A stretch of 64,000 bases of DNA from Trichocoleus sp. FACHB-46 (GCF_014695385.1 NZ_JACJOD010000013.1:186001-250000), one strand, 5' to 3'. Shown: positions 27,873 through 36,306, counted from the stretch's first letter. Program-made: numbers and translations. Notes: generated by a model from the letters alone, not told the origin.

Positions 27873-29603
27873 TTGGACACTTCGTTACCTCTTCCACCCC
27901 CTGCTCCAGCCCAGAGTCCTGACTTCACTCAGCCTTTTGATGTTTTAGTGGTAGGAGCGGGAGCCGCAGGGCTTTATTCCGCCCTTTGTCTACCGCCGTC
28001 GTTTCAAGTCGGCTTAATTACCAAAGACACCTTATCTCTTTCGGCGAGTGATTGGGCTCAGGGTGGGATTGCTGCCGCGATCGCTCCAGATGATTCTACA
28101 GCTCTCCACATTACTGACACGATCAAAGCGGGTGCAGGGCTTTGCGATCCCACAGCAGTGGAGTTTTTGGCTGAGAACGCTTCTGATTGCATTCGGTCCT
28201 TGGTAGAGATGGGGGTGGCCTTCGATCGCCATGATGGAGAACTCGCTTTGACCCTGGAAGCAGCCCATTCTCGACGACGAGTTTTGCATGCGGCAGATAC
28301 CACAGGACGGGCTGTAGTTAATACGCTCACGGCGAAGGTGCTGGAGCGCAAAAATATTCAAGTATTTCCCCAAACGTTTGCTCTGAGCTTATGGATTGAT
28401 CCCCAAACTCAACGTTGCCAGGGAATTAGCCTGATCCACCAAGGGCAAGTTATTTGGGTTCGAGCGACAGCCGTAGTCTTGGCGACAGGTGGGGGAGGGC
28501 AGGTATTCGCCCAGACGACTAATCCCGAGTTGAGTACAGGAGATGGAGTGGCGATCGCTTGGCGAGCCGGAGCTTTGTTGCGGGATTTAGAGTTCATCCA
28601 GTTTCATCCCACGGCGTTAAGCAAGCCTGGAGCCCCCCGGTTTTTGATTAGTGAAGCAGTACGCGGAGAAGGAGCGCACTTAGTGGATACGGCAGGCCAG
28701 CGGTTTGCCTTCGAGTACCATCCAGCGGGAGAACTGGCCCCTAGAGATGTAGTTAGTCGAGCAATTTTCAATCACTTACAACAGACGGAATCAGACCCAG
28801 CCAGCGCCCACGTTTTGTTGGACCTCCGGCCCATTCCTGTAAACACGATTCGGCATCGCTTCCCTAACATTATTCAAGTCTCTCAACAGTGGGGCGTAGA
28901 TGTATTTCAGGAGCCCATTCCCGTGACGCCTGCGGCCCACTACTGGATGGGAGGTGTGGTAACTGACACGATGAGTCGGACGTCGATTCCAGGGCTTTAT
29001 GCGGTGGGAGAAACGACCAGTACTGGCGTGCATGGAGCCAACCGTTTGGCCAGCAACTCGTTGCTAGAGTGTTTGGTTTATGGGGCTCAGTTAGCTCATT
29101 TAGAACTAGGCCAATCGAACGCCCTTGACTCAAGCTCAGAGCCAAGCGTCCCTAAATCTGAGGGCTATCATCCTGAGCCTACAGATTGGCAGCGTCAGCA
29201 GGCGGCGATCGCCACTATGCGTCAAGAATTGCCTCGCTTAATGTGGCAAAGCGCCGGAATTTGCCGCGAAGAAACTACCCTTCTGGGCGCGATCGCTCAA
29301 GTAGAAACCTGGCAAGCAGAATTTGCTGCCTTACCTTTAAGCCAATTCCTGCTGAACTTAGCACCAACTCAAGCCGCTAGCGTGGGCTTGCCGGATGCTG
29401 ACTTAGCCATCCGTACTTGGAGCGAAACCCAAAATCTTTTGGATGTTGGCTACTTGATTCTAAAAAGCGCTTTATTTCGCACTGAGAGCCGGGGTGGGCA
29501 CTATCGAGTTGACTTCCCGCAGCCCGAGCCGCACTGGCAAGCTCAGACTTTGGTACAAGACTACCATTGGTGGACAGCCCCCATTTCAGCCCTCTCAAAT
29601 TAG
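27873..29603 (+). CDS. nadB: L-aspartate oxidase
   Basis: This 576-residue flavoprotein starts at TTG; no in-frame ATG lies between it and the FAD motif VLVVGAGAAGLYSAL. Further motifs are SASDWAQGGIAAAI, HFHPTAL-type FIQFHPTALSKPG, RGEGAHLVD, and GLYAVGETTSTGVHGANRLASNSLLECLV. It oxidises L-aspartate to iminoaspartate, the first step of quinolinate and NAD synthesis. nadA is not in the window. Its last four bases overlap the end of the convergent gene. A GACAGGGAG tract about 15 bases upstream could be the ribosome site. Confidence 0.96.
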   Translation: MDTSLPLPPPAPAQSPDFTQPFDVLVVGAGAAGLYSALCLPPSFQVGLITKDTLSLSASDWAQGGIAAAIAPDDSTALHITDTIKAGAGLCDPTAVEFLAENASDCIRSLVEMGVAFDRHDGELALTLEAAHSRRRVLHAADTTGRAVVNTLTAKVLERKNIQVFPQTFALSLWIDPQTQRCQGISLIHQGQVIWVRATAVVLATGGGGQVFAQTTNPELSTGDGVAIAWRAGALLRDLEFIQFHPTALSKPGAPRFLISEAVRGEGAHLVDTAGQRFAFEYHPAGELAPRDVVSRAIFNHLQQTESDPASAHVLLDLRPIPVNTIRHRFPNIIQVSQQWGVDVFQEPIPVTPAAHYWMGGVVTDTMSRTSIPGLYAVGETTSTGVHGANRLASNSLLECLVYGAQLAHLELGQSNALDSSSEPSVPKSEGYHPEPTDWQRQQAAIATMRQELPRLMWQSAGICREETTLLGAIAQVETWQAEFAALPLSQFLLNLAPTQAASVGLPDADLAIRTWSETQNLLDVGYLILKSALFRTESRGGHYRVDFPQPEPHWQAQTLVQDYHWWTAPISALSN

Positions 29604-30064
29604 AGAACTTCGTGCGTGTACTTATGCTGTTTCACATTGTCTTCAGCTCTGACAATGCGCTGGGAGTTAAGCACGCGCTTGCGTTCGGTGGAGTAATTGA
29701 AGTCTTGACGAGTTGTTCCGGGGGGGACATGACCTTGTGCTGCAGTCTTGGCTTTGTAGGTACGAGCGGCAGCAATAGCACGCTGCACAAATTCATCACA
29801 GAATTGGGCATCTTCCGGGAACCCATCTGGCTTTTGTGGGGTTTCTCCAGCTAGGACTGTGCCTAAAGTCGTGGCAAGGGCCATTTCGTAAGAGGTGGGC
29901 ACTCCTTTCACAATGGCTTCGATCGCGGCTGAGGGGATCGGCTCCAGAATTCTCACTTCGTGCAGTTTGCCATCTTCTTTGAGAAAACAAGTGGCTAAAC
30001 CGATGACTAAATATTCATCTGTGGAGAGGTCGGGGGCTTGAGGATGGGAGGTCGCGGTTGTCAT
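29600..30064 (-). CDS. conserved cyanobacterial protein of unknown function
   Basis: This 154-residue soluble protein has a recognisable conserved core: LSTDEYLVIGLATCFLKEDG, EPIPSAAIEAIVKGVPTSYE, AIAAARTYKAK, and a strongly conserved C-terminus RAEDNVKQHKYTHEVL. I recognise this as a widespread cyanobacterial family without assigned function. Its reading frame ends inside the last codons of nadB (four-base overlap, tail to tail). Confidence 0.8.
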   Translation of the reverse strand: MTTATSHPQAPDLSTDEYLVIGLATCFLKEDGKLHEVRILEPIPSAAIEAIVKGVPTSYEMALATTLGTVLAGETPQKPDGFPEDAQFCDEFVQRAIAAARTYKAKTAAQGHVPPGTTRQDFNYSTERKRVLNSQRIVRAEDNVKQHKYTHEVL

Positions 30065-30546
30065 GGAAGATTTGGATTGGCACTGCCAATTTCAACGGAA
30101 TTGAAAAATTTCAAGGAGCTACGCATCACAGTTCGTTAAAGTGCGATCGCAGGTAAGCTCCATAGGAATTTTAGCTCGGTTAAGCCTTCTGGCCACGTCC
30201 ATCCCTGAGGCCTGTCGAACACTTGAATTTTTAACTGCTAATGCTGTGTTCAGGCAAGGTATACGGTGCACTTCAGAAATTGGCTGAGTTGCTCTTGTAG
30301 TCTTGCTATAAATTCTCAGCATTGTTTTCAGTATTAAGGGTGTCTATTCTGTCACTTGCTCGGCATCAGTCTTAGGAGACAGCTTCAAAGGTAAGGCTTG
30401 CGAGTTTAACGTCTGGAAATCATGACTTAAGACACATCGGTAAGTGACACACGGATAGAGCAACAATTGCGGCCAACTGGATATCGTGAGTCTACAAGCC
30501 CAAAGATACAAGCCCAGAGATACGGTCACTGATTCAGGAGAAGAGT
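30065..30546. other. divergent spacer of 482 bp
   Basis: No gene-like frame on either strand has convincing composition. The only regular structure seen is the 14-bp tandem duplication at 30494-30521, annotated separately. Promoters for the two divergent genes must lie here. Confidence 0.4.
30494..30521. repeat. 14-bp tandem repeat upstream of the TPR gene
   Basis: ACAAGCCCAAAGAT (30494-30507) is immediately followed by ACAAGCCCAGAGAT (30508-30521), 13 of 14 bases identical, within the leader of the TPR gene and 25 bases from its ATG. Confidence 0.45.
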
Positions 30547-31341
30547 ATGAGTAGTCGTTCGGCTTTCAACCCTCAAGGCAGCGCTCAGCGTCGGCGTCAG
30601 GGCTCAACTCTAGCTTCTGTGGCTGGGCAAGCAAATATTGGTACTGGCGTCGGGCAGGCGGGTCCTCATCGGCGGCAAGGCAACCAACTGCGTCTAACCG
30701 GGATTCCATCTCCTCGTTCCAGCGGGAAGCCTGAGGTACACACTGACGAGCAGGATCAACAATTGCGACAGCAAGCGATCGCCGCAGCGCAGCAAGGTTA
30801 CTACGAGGTAGCAATTGATCTACTGAGTGAATTGCTAGAGCGGCACCAAACTAGTGCGACAGATTACAACAACCGGGGTTTGGTCTACTTTCAAAGCGGA
30901 CAAACGGAAAAAGCGATCGCAGATTACAACCAAGCCATTGAACTAAATCCCAAGCTCGCTAGCGTCTACAACAATCGAGCCAACTACTATGCAGCTCAAG
31001 GTCAATTAGCTGAGGCGATCGCAGACTACGGAGTTGCTATTGACCTAAATCCGGGCAACACTCGCGCTTGGATCAACCAAGGAATTACTTTTCGGCAGCT
31101 AGAGATGTATGAGCAAGCGATCGGCAACTTTGAACTAGCGCTGCACTTCGGCCAGCTCGAGGGCCACATTTACGCCGAGCGGGGCCGCACGTTTCATATC
31201 ATGGGTGATTGGAACTGCGCGATCGCTGACTACCAGAAAGCTCTACAAATTCTGCTTCTGACCCATACCGAATCTGCACAACGACTCCGCCAGCAAGTGG
31301 AGAATTGGCTCGACGACCTTCTCAGTCCCCTAAGAGCGTAG
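30547..31341 (+). CDS. tetratricopeptide repeat protein
   Basis: This 264-residue protein has a good AGGAG site 8 bases before its ATG. The first about 70 residues are Arg/Gln/Gly-rich and probably disordered. From about residue 75 four or five TPR units follow; the clearest are YNNRGLVYFQSGQTEKAIAD, YNQAIELNPKLASVYNNRAN and NCAIADYQKALQIL. TPR arrays mount protein complexes; no enzymatic domain is present. There is no signal peptide, so a cytosolic scaffold is likely. Confidence 0.88.
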   Translation: MSSRSAFNPQGSAQRRRQGSTLASVAGQANIGTGVGQAGPHRRQGNQLRLTGIPSPRSSGKPEVHTDEQDQQLRQQAIAAAQQGYYEVAIDLLSELLERHQTSATDYNNRGLVYFQSGQTEKAIADYNQAIELNPKLASVYNNRANYYAAQGQLAEAIADYGVAIDLNPGNTRAWINQGITFRQLEMYEQAIGNFELALHFGQLEGHIYAERGRTFHIMGDWNCAIADYQKALQILLLTHTESAQRLRQQVENWLDDLLSPLRA

Positions 31342-31400
31342 CCAAAGCTACCTCCTTGCGATCTAGCTAAGTTAAACCCCAGACTCCAGCGACTCCAAAT

Positions 31401-31829
31401 TTAGGGAGCGACCTCGTCGGTGTCAGCTAAGTCGGCCACGTTTGTCCACACGACCTGTAGCTGCTTTGGGTCTACCCGATTGCTCTGTTCCTGCATAAGC
31501 GCTTTTGTCTGCTGTGGATCAAAGTGGCGACTAAAGTCATCTCGTAAGCGATTCACTCGCCCTTCAGTCACATTGACTTCAGCTCGAATTTCTTGCAACT
31601 TCTCTTGCTGCGATAACTGGTAAGGCAAAATCCGCATCAACGTAGAGACAGCAGCAACGGACAACGTGACGTTCACAGCTAACTTCAGCGTTGTTTCCAT
31701 CACAAGACCAACAGGTAGCTTCGTGGCTGCTTTGGCGGGTTTGCGCCGCTGGTGCGGATTAGGCGGAGTCGCCAGCCGCAAATGGTTGTTAGTTCTTAAA
31801 GGGGGGCTTGAGGGTTGAATCGCGTTCAT
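31401..31829 (-). CDS. single-pass membrane protein of unknown function
   Basis: I take the ATG complementary to 31827-31829 as start (142 residues); an upstream ATG would add 34 residues without protein-like conservation. The N-terminus is basic (QRRKPAKAATKLP), then one transmembrane helix (about residues 50-72, TLKLAVNVTLSVAAVSTLM), then a coiled coil (QQEKLQEIRAEVNVTEGRVN) and a polar tail. The architecture is like small cyanobacterial membrane-anchored coiled-coil proteins. Function unknown. Confidence 0.7.
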   Translation of the reverse strand: MNAIQPSSPPLRTNNHLRLATPPNPHQRRKPAKAATKLPVGLVMETTLKLAVNVTLSVAAVSTLMRILPYQLSQQEKLQEIRAEVNVTEGRVNRLRDDFSRHFDPQQTKALMQEQSNRVDPKQLQVVWTNVADLADTDEVAP

Positions 31830-31930
31830 ACGGAGTGGGGTGACGTAAAACCTTGAATGTGACGCACCTTTGCTACCCAGGCTCAATGGTAGGTTCAGAT
31901 CAACCAATTCCATAGCACCCAAAAGCTCCA

Positions 31931-32036
31931 ATTGGAGCCTATCTCAGCAGCAAAGCCTAGTTGCTATCAGACAATCTACACTAAATTTCTAAGATTGCCC
32001 GGAGGTTTTGACCCCACCCCTAAGATAGGCTCCAAT
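31931..32036. repeat. inverted repeat element between psaM and its downstream neighbour
   Basis: ATTGGAGCCTATCTCAG (31931-31947) and CTAAGATAGGCTCCAAT (32020-32036) are inverted copies matching at 16 of 17 positions with a 72-base spacer. The left arm is also part of a perfect 14-base palindrome GCTCCAATTGGAGC (31925-31938). A miniature inverted-repeat element or a bulky terminator for psaM are the main alternatives. Confidence 0.5.
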
Positions 32037-32052
32037 CGCTCAATTTGCGAGC

Positions 32053-32148
32053 TTACTTATACAGTTCGGTGGCTAACCGGAAAGCCATAATCCCTGGGAT
32101 CAAAGCAACGACTAGCGCAACGTAGACTTGGGTATCTGATATAGACAT
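32053..32148 (-). CDS. psaM: photosystem I reaction centre subunit XII
   Basis: This 31-residue frame (ATG complementary to 32146-32148) reads [20 protein letters not shown] and ends [11 protein letters not shown]. The SDTQVY start, single hydrophobic helix and FRLxTELYK end are diagnostic of PsaM, the small subunit at the photosystem I trimer interface. GGAG lies nine bases upstream of the start. It is too short for ordinary gene calling. A palindromic candidate operator lies 71-89 bases upstream. Confidence 0.96.
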   Translation of the reverse strand: MSISDTQVYVALVVALIPGIMAFRLATELYK

Positions 32149-32582
32149 GTTTGAAAACTCCATATTTTGAGGTTGCTAGTTCACCAATTTCGGCCAAATT
32201 CTTGGCTTCTGGAACAACTTGTTACATGATGTAACAAAAAATCAGCTAAAGCTGCGATCGCAGCCTGGTCTACTTCTAAGCATAGTTGAGGCTGCAAAAC
32301 CTAGCTCCAATTGGTTCTGCAACTAGTCGCAGGAGCACAGCCGATACACTTTCAACAAATAGTTCTGAATGAACAGTTAGGGCTGAAGAGAAACTGCATG
32401 CTTACAAATGCTGCTTATAGCGACCTGTAGCCAAAATGCTTTGATTTAGAGCGATCGGGACTACATCTTTCTAAGTTTTAGGTGGCTATACTTAAGCTAT
32501 TTCAATGAGATAAATCATCTTTGCAAAACTCGAAAGCCCCGCCTTCGAGGCGAAGTTTAATAAAATCTACATATTTTTAAGA
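32149..32582. other. divergent spacer between psaM and phoU
   Basis: 434 bases containing the psaM regulatory region (palindrome at 32219-32237) at the left and presumably the phoU promoter at the right. I find no repeated CTTAAC-type Pho box, only a single CTTAAGCT near 32492. No RNA gene recognised. Confidence 0.5.
32219..32237. promoter_or_regulatory. perfect palindrome of two opposed TTACAT half-sites upstream of psaM
   Basis: TTGTTACAT-G-ATGTAACAA is a perfect dyad with nine-base arms and a single central base. The half-site GTTACAT equals the half-site of HLR1, the RpaB-binding element of photosystem I genes, but HLR1 half-sites are normally direct repeats two bases apart; here they are inverted. 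Regulation of psaM by light is therefore plausible but inferred. Confidence 0.5.
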
Positions 32583-33254
32583 TTGGTAACTGTTTCGTTG
32601 GAAAGCCAAAGATCTGTCCGAACCCATTTCGATCGCCAGCTTAAACGCCTGCAACGGGACGTTCTACGCATGGGTGCCTTGGTAGAAAAATCCTGTCGCT
32701 TAGCGCGCCAAGCTTTATTTGAGCGGGATTTAGAAGCCGCTGAGCGGATCAGTCAGCAAGACAAACAGATTGATCAGCTCTACCGCCAAATAGAACTAGA
32801 TTGCGTCAGCATGATGGCACTACAAGCCCCTGTGACCCAGGACTTACGAATGATTAGTGCCTTAATGCAGTTGGTGCGAGACTTGGAGCGGATCGGCGAC
32901 TACGCTGAGGACTTGGGTGAAATTGCGGTTAAGTTGTTCCCTTACCCGATTCATCCCTGCATGGAGCGAGTGCAACTCATGCTAGACCGTTGCCAAGCTA
33001 TGCTCGCTATGAGTTTAGCTGCTTTGTCTGATCTAGATGCAGAGTCAGGTCTGGATTTGAAGACAAAGGACGACGCGGTCGATTCAGATTACCAAGATTT
33101 ATACGACCTCCTTGCACATCAAACTGATCTTCGAGGCGTCGTAGAGCCAACGGTTTTGTTAGTTTTGGTGATTCGTCACCTAGAACGAATGGCTGATCAC
33201 GCAACTAATATTGGCAAACGTGTCGCTTACATTGTGACTGGACAGCGTTATTAG
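32583..33254 (+). CDS. phoU: phosphate signalling complex protein PhoU
   Basis: This 223-residue helical protein shows two PhoU repeats, each with the metal-site pattern: DLRMISALMQLVRDLERIGD followed by YAEDLGEIA, and VLLVLVIRHLERMADHATNI. It starts at TTG; no ATG is available before the conserved HFDRQLKRL. PhoU links the Pst phosphate transporter to the histidine kinase and represses the Pho regulon when phosphate is plentiful. No pst genes lie in the window, so it stands apart from its usual partners. Confidence 0.95.
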   Translation: MVTVSLESQRSVRTHFDRQLKRLQRDVLRMGALVEKSCRLARQALFERDLEAAERISQQDKQIDQLYRQIELDCVSMMALQAPVTQDLRMISALMQLVRDLERIGDYAEDLGEIAVKLFPYPIHPCMERVQLMLDRCQAMLAMSLAALSDLDAESGLDLKTKDDAVDSDYQDLYDLLAHQTDLRGVVEPTVLLVLVIRHLERMADHATNIGKRVAYIVTGQRY

Positions 33255-33645
33255 GAACTGGACAAGGAATCACTTAGGACTGCCATAGTCTGATGAAAAA
33301 GAGTGTTTCTTGGTTCTAAAGACATAATTCTGATGAGAGATTTGGTGAATAGCGTTTGACAGGTTTACATTCAGTGCGAAAGTATTAAATAGAGTGTGTA
33401 CAGTGCCGAGGTAGACGCAATTAAAGCACTGGAACATTGTCAACCCGAATCTAGCGTTCGTTACTCCTGCCTCCTACAACGTCTCGATGTACTATGGCTG
33501 TCCTTTCATCTGGCTGGTAGCTCCAGAAACGTAACTCTAGAGCACTAATCAATGAAGAGATGGTATTCCCCAGACCCTGTCAAAAAGCAAGTTCGCGCTG
33601 TTGCGGCTGCTATGTCTAGGGCAGGATCGAGGTTCATCAGCTGTG

Positions 33646-33905
33646 GATGACCCAGGGCTTAGTAAATGCAAGGAGCTGAGTGACTGGCATACCTGAGCTG
33701 CAAGGCATGGGTTGGCGTGCGATGTAAGCTGTATTGCCTGTATAAATGCGAAGCGTTGTATTGATGCAGGTTTACAGCAAGTGACATCGTTAGGTGCCTA
33801 TTCGGAAACTCTATTGAGTTTTTGAAATTCAAAGCCCCTCCGGGGTTTTCGGATAGGTTCTAGGTAAATCGGGGATAACACAGGCTAAGCGATGCCTGGG
33901 TCATC
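33646..33905 (+). ncRNA. candidate structured RNA or leader upstream of the RNase II/R gene
   Basis: Three nested levels of complementarity are visible. Outer arms: GATGACCCAGGGCTTAG (33646-33662) against CTAAGC plus CCTGGGTCATC (33885-33905), 17 pairs with a four-base insertion. Inside: a long hairpin with CGATGT/ACATCG (33720-33725 with 33784-33789), GCTGTA/TACAGC (33728-33733 with 33773-33778), CCTG/CAGG (33737-33740 with 33767-33770) and an AATGC-GAA-GCGTT tip. Then a cloverleaf-like block at 33797-33857. It ends 52 bases before the RNase start codon. It may be a leader through which the exonuclease controls its own mRNA, or an independent small RNA. No known Rfam-type family recognised. 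Confidence 0.4.
33797..33857 (+). terminator. cloverleaf-like block with terminator-type hairpin
   Basis: The outer arms CCTATTCGGAAAC (33797-33809) and GTTTTCGGATAGG (33845-33857) pair except at two positions. Between them lie three small hairpins: AAACTC-TATT-GAGTTT, TTTGAA-A-TTCAAA (sharing bases with its neighbour) and AAAGCCCC-TCC-GGGGTTTT. The last is a typical intrinsic terminator on the plus strand and could attenuate transcription into the RNase gene. Confidence 0.45.
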
Positions 33906-33957
33906 ACAGCAAGGGTGAGAGAACCGAATCAACAGAAATTTAAGGACCTATCGCTAC

Positions 33958-36306
33958 ATGGAATTTTCGATCGCGGCACTGTTAGCAAATTTCGCGGATG
34001 ACAAACTGATCGCCCCTAAAGTCTTGGAAAAGAAGCTGAACTGCCAAGACGATGCGGGTCTGCGGAAGCTCCAAATTGCCTTAGATGCCCTGGAAAAGGT
34101 GGGCATTTTGGTAAAAGAGCGAGGCAAATACCGTCGGGTCTGGGAAGAAGGCGTCGTTGAGGGCAAACTGCGTTGCTCTAGCAAAGGGTTTTGCTTCGCG
34201 ATTCAAGATGAAGAAGGCGCAGAAGATATCTACGTCCGCGAGAGCCAACTCAGCAACGCTTGGAACGGCGATCGCGTCTTGGTCAGAGTCACCAAGGAAG
34301 GCAGCCGTCGTCGCAGCCCGGAAGGGGAAGTGCGGCTAATTTTAGAGCGGGCCAATAGCTCAGTGCTGGCGCGGGTAAAGCAATCGGAAAAAGGCTATCA
34401 AGCGGTGCCCCTAGACGATCGCTTGCTGTTTGAATTGCACTTAAAGATCAATGGAGTAGATCTAGAAGCCGCCCTGGATCATTTAGTTCATGTTGAGGTG
34501 CAGCGCTACCCCTTGGGACAGCAACCTCCCTTAGGAAAAGTGACGCAAGTTCTAGGCAGTGATGCTCAGTCAGCCGCAGATACCGATATTGTCAGCTGCA
34601 AGTACGATCTGCGTCGAGAGTTTCCCCCCGCAGTGCTGAAAGCTGCGGAAGCGCTACCTAAGAAGCTCAAAGCCGCTGACTTAAAACATCGCTTAGATCT
34701 CCGCGATCGCTTAGCCTTAGCCTTGAAAGCAGACAGCACCCAGCAACCTGTCGATGGTTGTGATGATGCCCTCACTTTGGAAAAGACCGAGGAGGGCAAC
34801 TGGCGCTTAGGGGTGCATATTGCAGATGTGTCTCACTATATCCAGGCTGGGTCACCGCTGGATATAGAAGCGCAAAGGCGGGGCATTTCAGTTTATTTGG
34901 GAGACGTGGTGCTACCGATGCTGCCCGATGCAGCGGCGCAGTTGTGCTGCCTAGTACCAGGACAAGATCGCCTTGCCATCTCCTTACTCTTTACCGTTAG
35001 TCCTGAAGGCCAAGTGGTTGAGTATGAGCTGCAACCCACTGTGCTCCAGGTGGACCATCAACTCAGTTATCAGCAAGTGCAGACAATTCTAGAGCGCCAG
35101 CAGCCGCAGTCTGAGTCGCTAGATAGCCAAACGGCGGCTTTTGTCGAGTCACTGCCTGATGGAGTCAGGGAGATGGTCGATCAATTGGCATTGCTCAGTC
35201 AGGCATTAAAAACCCAGCGTCGCCAGCGGGGTGCCTTTGAACTTAACTTGCCGCAAACCCGCTTCCACTACGACGACGAGGGAGCTTTAGGAGCAGTCAT
35301 CGTCTCCTCCGACCTCTCGGCGCGAGCGATGGTAGTAGAGTTTATGCTGCTAGCGAACCAAGTCGTAGCGGCCCATTTGCAAGCTCTGGGTGTACCTGGA
35401 ATTTATCGAGTGCATCCCACGCCCAATGTCGGTGAGGTGCAAGAACTCATGAAGCTCGTCAGCAACATGGGCATTAACTTGCGCTTGGAGCAGGAAGATA
35501 CAATTCAACCGCAAGACTACCAAAACTTTACTCAGCAGTTTGCGGAGTCGCGAGCCGAAAAGGTGCTCACTTATCTGCTGCTGTCTACGCTCAAGCCTGC
35601 CGTTTATACCACGCATCCCCGACCGCATTTTGGTTTGGCGCTAGAGCAGGGATACACTCACTTCACTTCTCCCATGCGGCGCTACCCAGACTTGTTGGTG
35701 CATCGGGTGCTACAGAGTGTATTTGAGCAAGGCCGCGATCGCCGTTCTACCCGTGCTAAGGACAGCGTCAACCTCCGAGACGGTTCTTGCTACGGCAAAA
35801 TTAACTGGAATGTGTTGCCCCCAGAATTGCACCAAGACCTGGAGAGCCATATTGCCACCATCGTCAACAACTTGAGCGAGCGGGAGAAAGTGGCACAAGA
35901 GGCGGAAGACGACTTAGAGGGTCTGAAAAAAGCTGGGTTCATGAAAGAACATACCGGCGAAATCTTCCAAGGCTTAATTACTGGGGTGCAATCCTACGGT
36001 TTCTTCGTCGAAATTGAAGATCTACTAGTCGAAGGTCTGGTACATGTCAGTTCCTTGAAGGATGACTGGTATGAGTACCGATCGCGGCAGCAGAAGCTAG
36101 TAGGTCGGAAGAACCGGAAGCAGTACCGTTTGGGCGATCGCGTGGAAGTCCAAGTGAAAAGCGTTGATTACTATCGCCAGCAAATTGACTTGATTGCTGT
36201 CGGTGGTGGTAGCGAAGCATCCGAAGATGACTCCGACGAACCCGGAAGCACTAACGCTGACCTGGGTTACGACGCTGACCCTGGTGCCCGTCATCTTGAA
36301 GAGTAA
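33958..36306 (+). CDS. RNase II/R family 3'-5' exoribonuclease
   Basis: This 782-residue protein has a winged-helix N-terminus (LLANFADDKLIAPKVLEKKL), a cold-shock/OB region (GFCFAIQDEEGAEDIYVRES), a central RNB domain (GVHIADVSHYIQAGSPLD, RRGISVYLGDVVLPMLP, THPRPHFGLALEQGYTHFTS, PMRRYPDLLVHR) and a C-terminal S1 domain (FQGLITGVQSYGFFVEIEDL). It degrades RNA processively from the 3' end. The acidic cluster normally read D-x5-D-x-D-D here is ADSTQQPVDGCDDAL, so two Asp residues appear shifted by one or two positions. An unusually long structured leader precedes it. A cyanobacterial VacB/RNase R-type enzyme is the best call. Confidence 0.93.
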   Translation: MEFSIAALLANFADDKLIAPKVLEKKLNCQDDAGLRKLQIALDALEKVGILVKERGKYRRVWEEGVVEGKLRCSSKGFCFAIQDEEGAEDIYVRESQLSNAWNGDRVLVRVTKEGSRRRSPEGEVRLILERANSSVLARVKQSEKGYQAVPLDDRLLFELHLKINGVDLEAALDHLVHVEVQRYPLGQQPPLGKVTQVLGSDAQSAADTDIVSCKYDLRREFPPAVLKAAEALPKKLKAADLKHRLDLRDRLALALKADSTQQPVDGCDDALTLEKTEEGNWRLGVHIADVSHYIQAGSPLDIEAQRRGISVYLGDVVLPMLPDAAAQLCCLVPGQDRLAISLLFTVSPEGQVVEYELQPTVLQVDHQLSYQQVQTILERQQPQSESLDSQTAAFVESLPDGVREMVDQLALLSQALKTQRRQRGAFELNLPQTRFHYDDEGALGAVIVSSDLSARAMVVEFMLLANQVVAAHLQALGVPGIYRVHPTPNVGEVQELMKLVSNMGINLRLEQEDTIQPQDYQNFTQQFAESRAEKVLTYLLLSTLKPAVYTTHPRPHFGLALEQGYTHFTSPMRRYPDLLVHRVLQSVFEQGRDRRSTRAKDSVNLRDGSCYGKINWNVLPPELHQDLESHIATIVNNLSEREKVAQEAEDDLEGLKKAGFMKEHTGEIFQGLITGVQSYGFFVEIEDLLVEGLVHVSSLKDDWYEYRSRQQKLVGRKNRKQYRLGDRVEVQVKSVDYYRQQIDLIAVGGGSEASEDDSDEPGSTNADLGYDADPGARHLEE

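Larger units (their letters stand above)
33255..33957. other. 703-bp spacer upstream of the RNase II/R gene
   Basis: No protein gene is supported. A -35-like TTGACA lies at 33356-33361, with AT-rich sequence about 18-22 bases on (AAGTATTAAAT). The right 260 bases have extensive complementary structure, described in the next entries. I compared the region by eye with RNase P RNA, tmRNA, SRP RNA and tRNAs and saw none of their signature boxes. Confidence 0.5.

Noticed and set aside
30119-30529. two short minus-strand frames in the spacer before the TPR gene
   Set aside because: Low-complexity, no ribosome site, no protein-like pattern.
32480-32582. Pho box before phoU
   Set aside because: Only a single CTTAAG-like word is found, not the tandem 8-mers required.
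33255-33905. RNase P RNA, tmRNA, SRP RNA or tRNA in the long spacer
   Set aside because: None of their conserved boxes (for example GAGGAAAGTCC, or a T-arm GGTTCGA context) is present.
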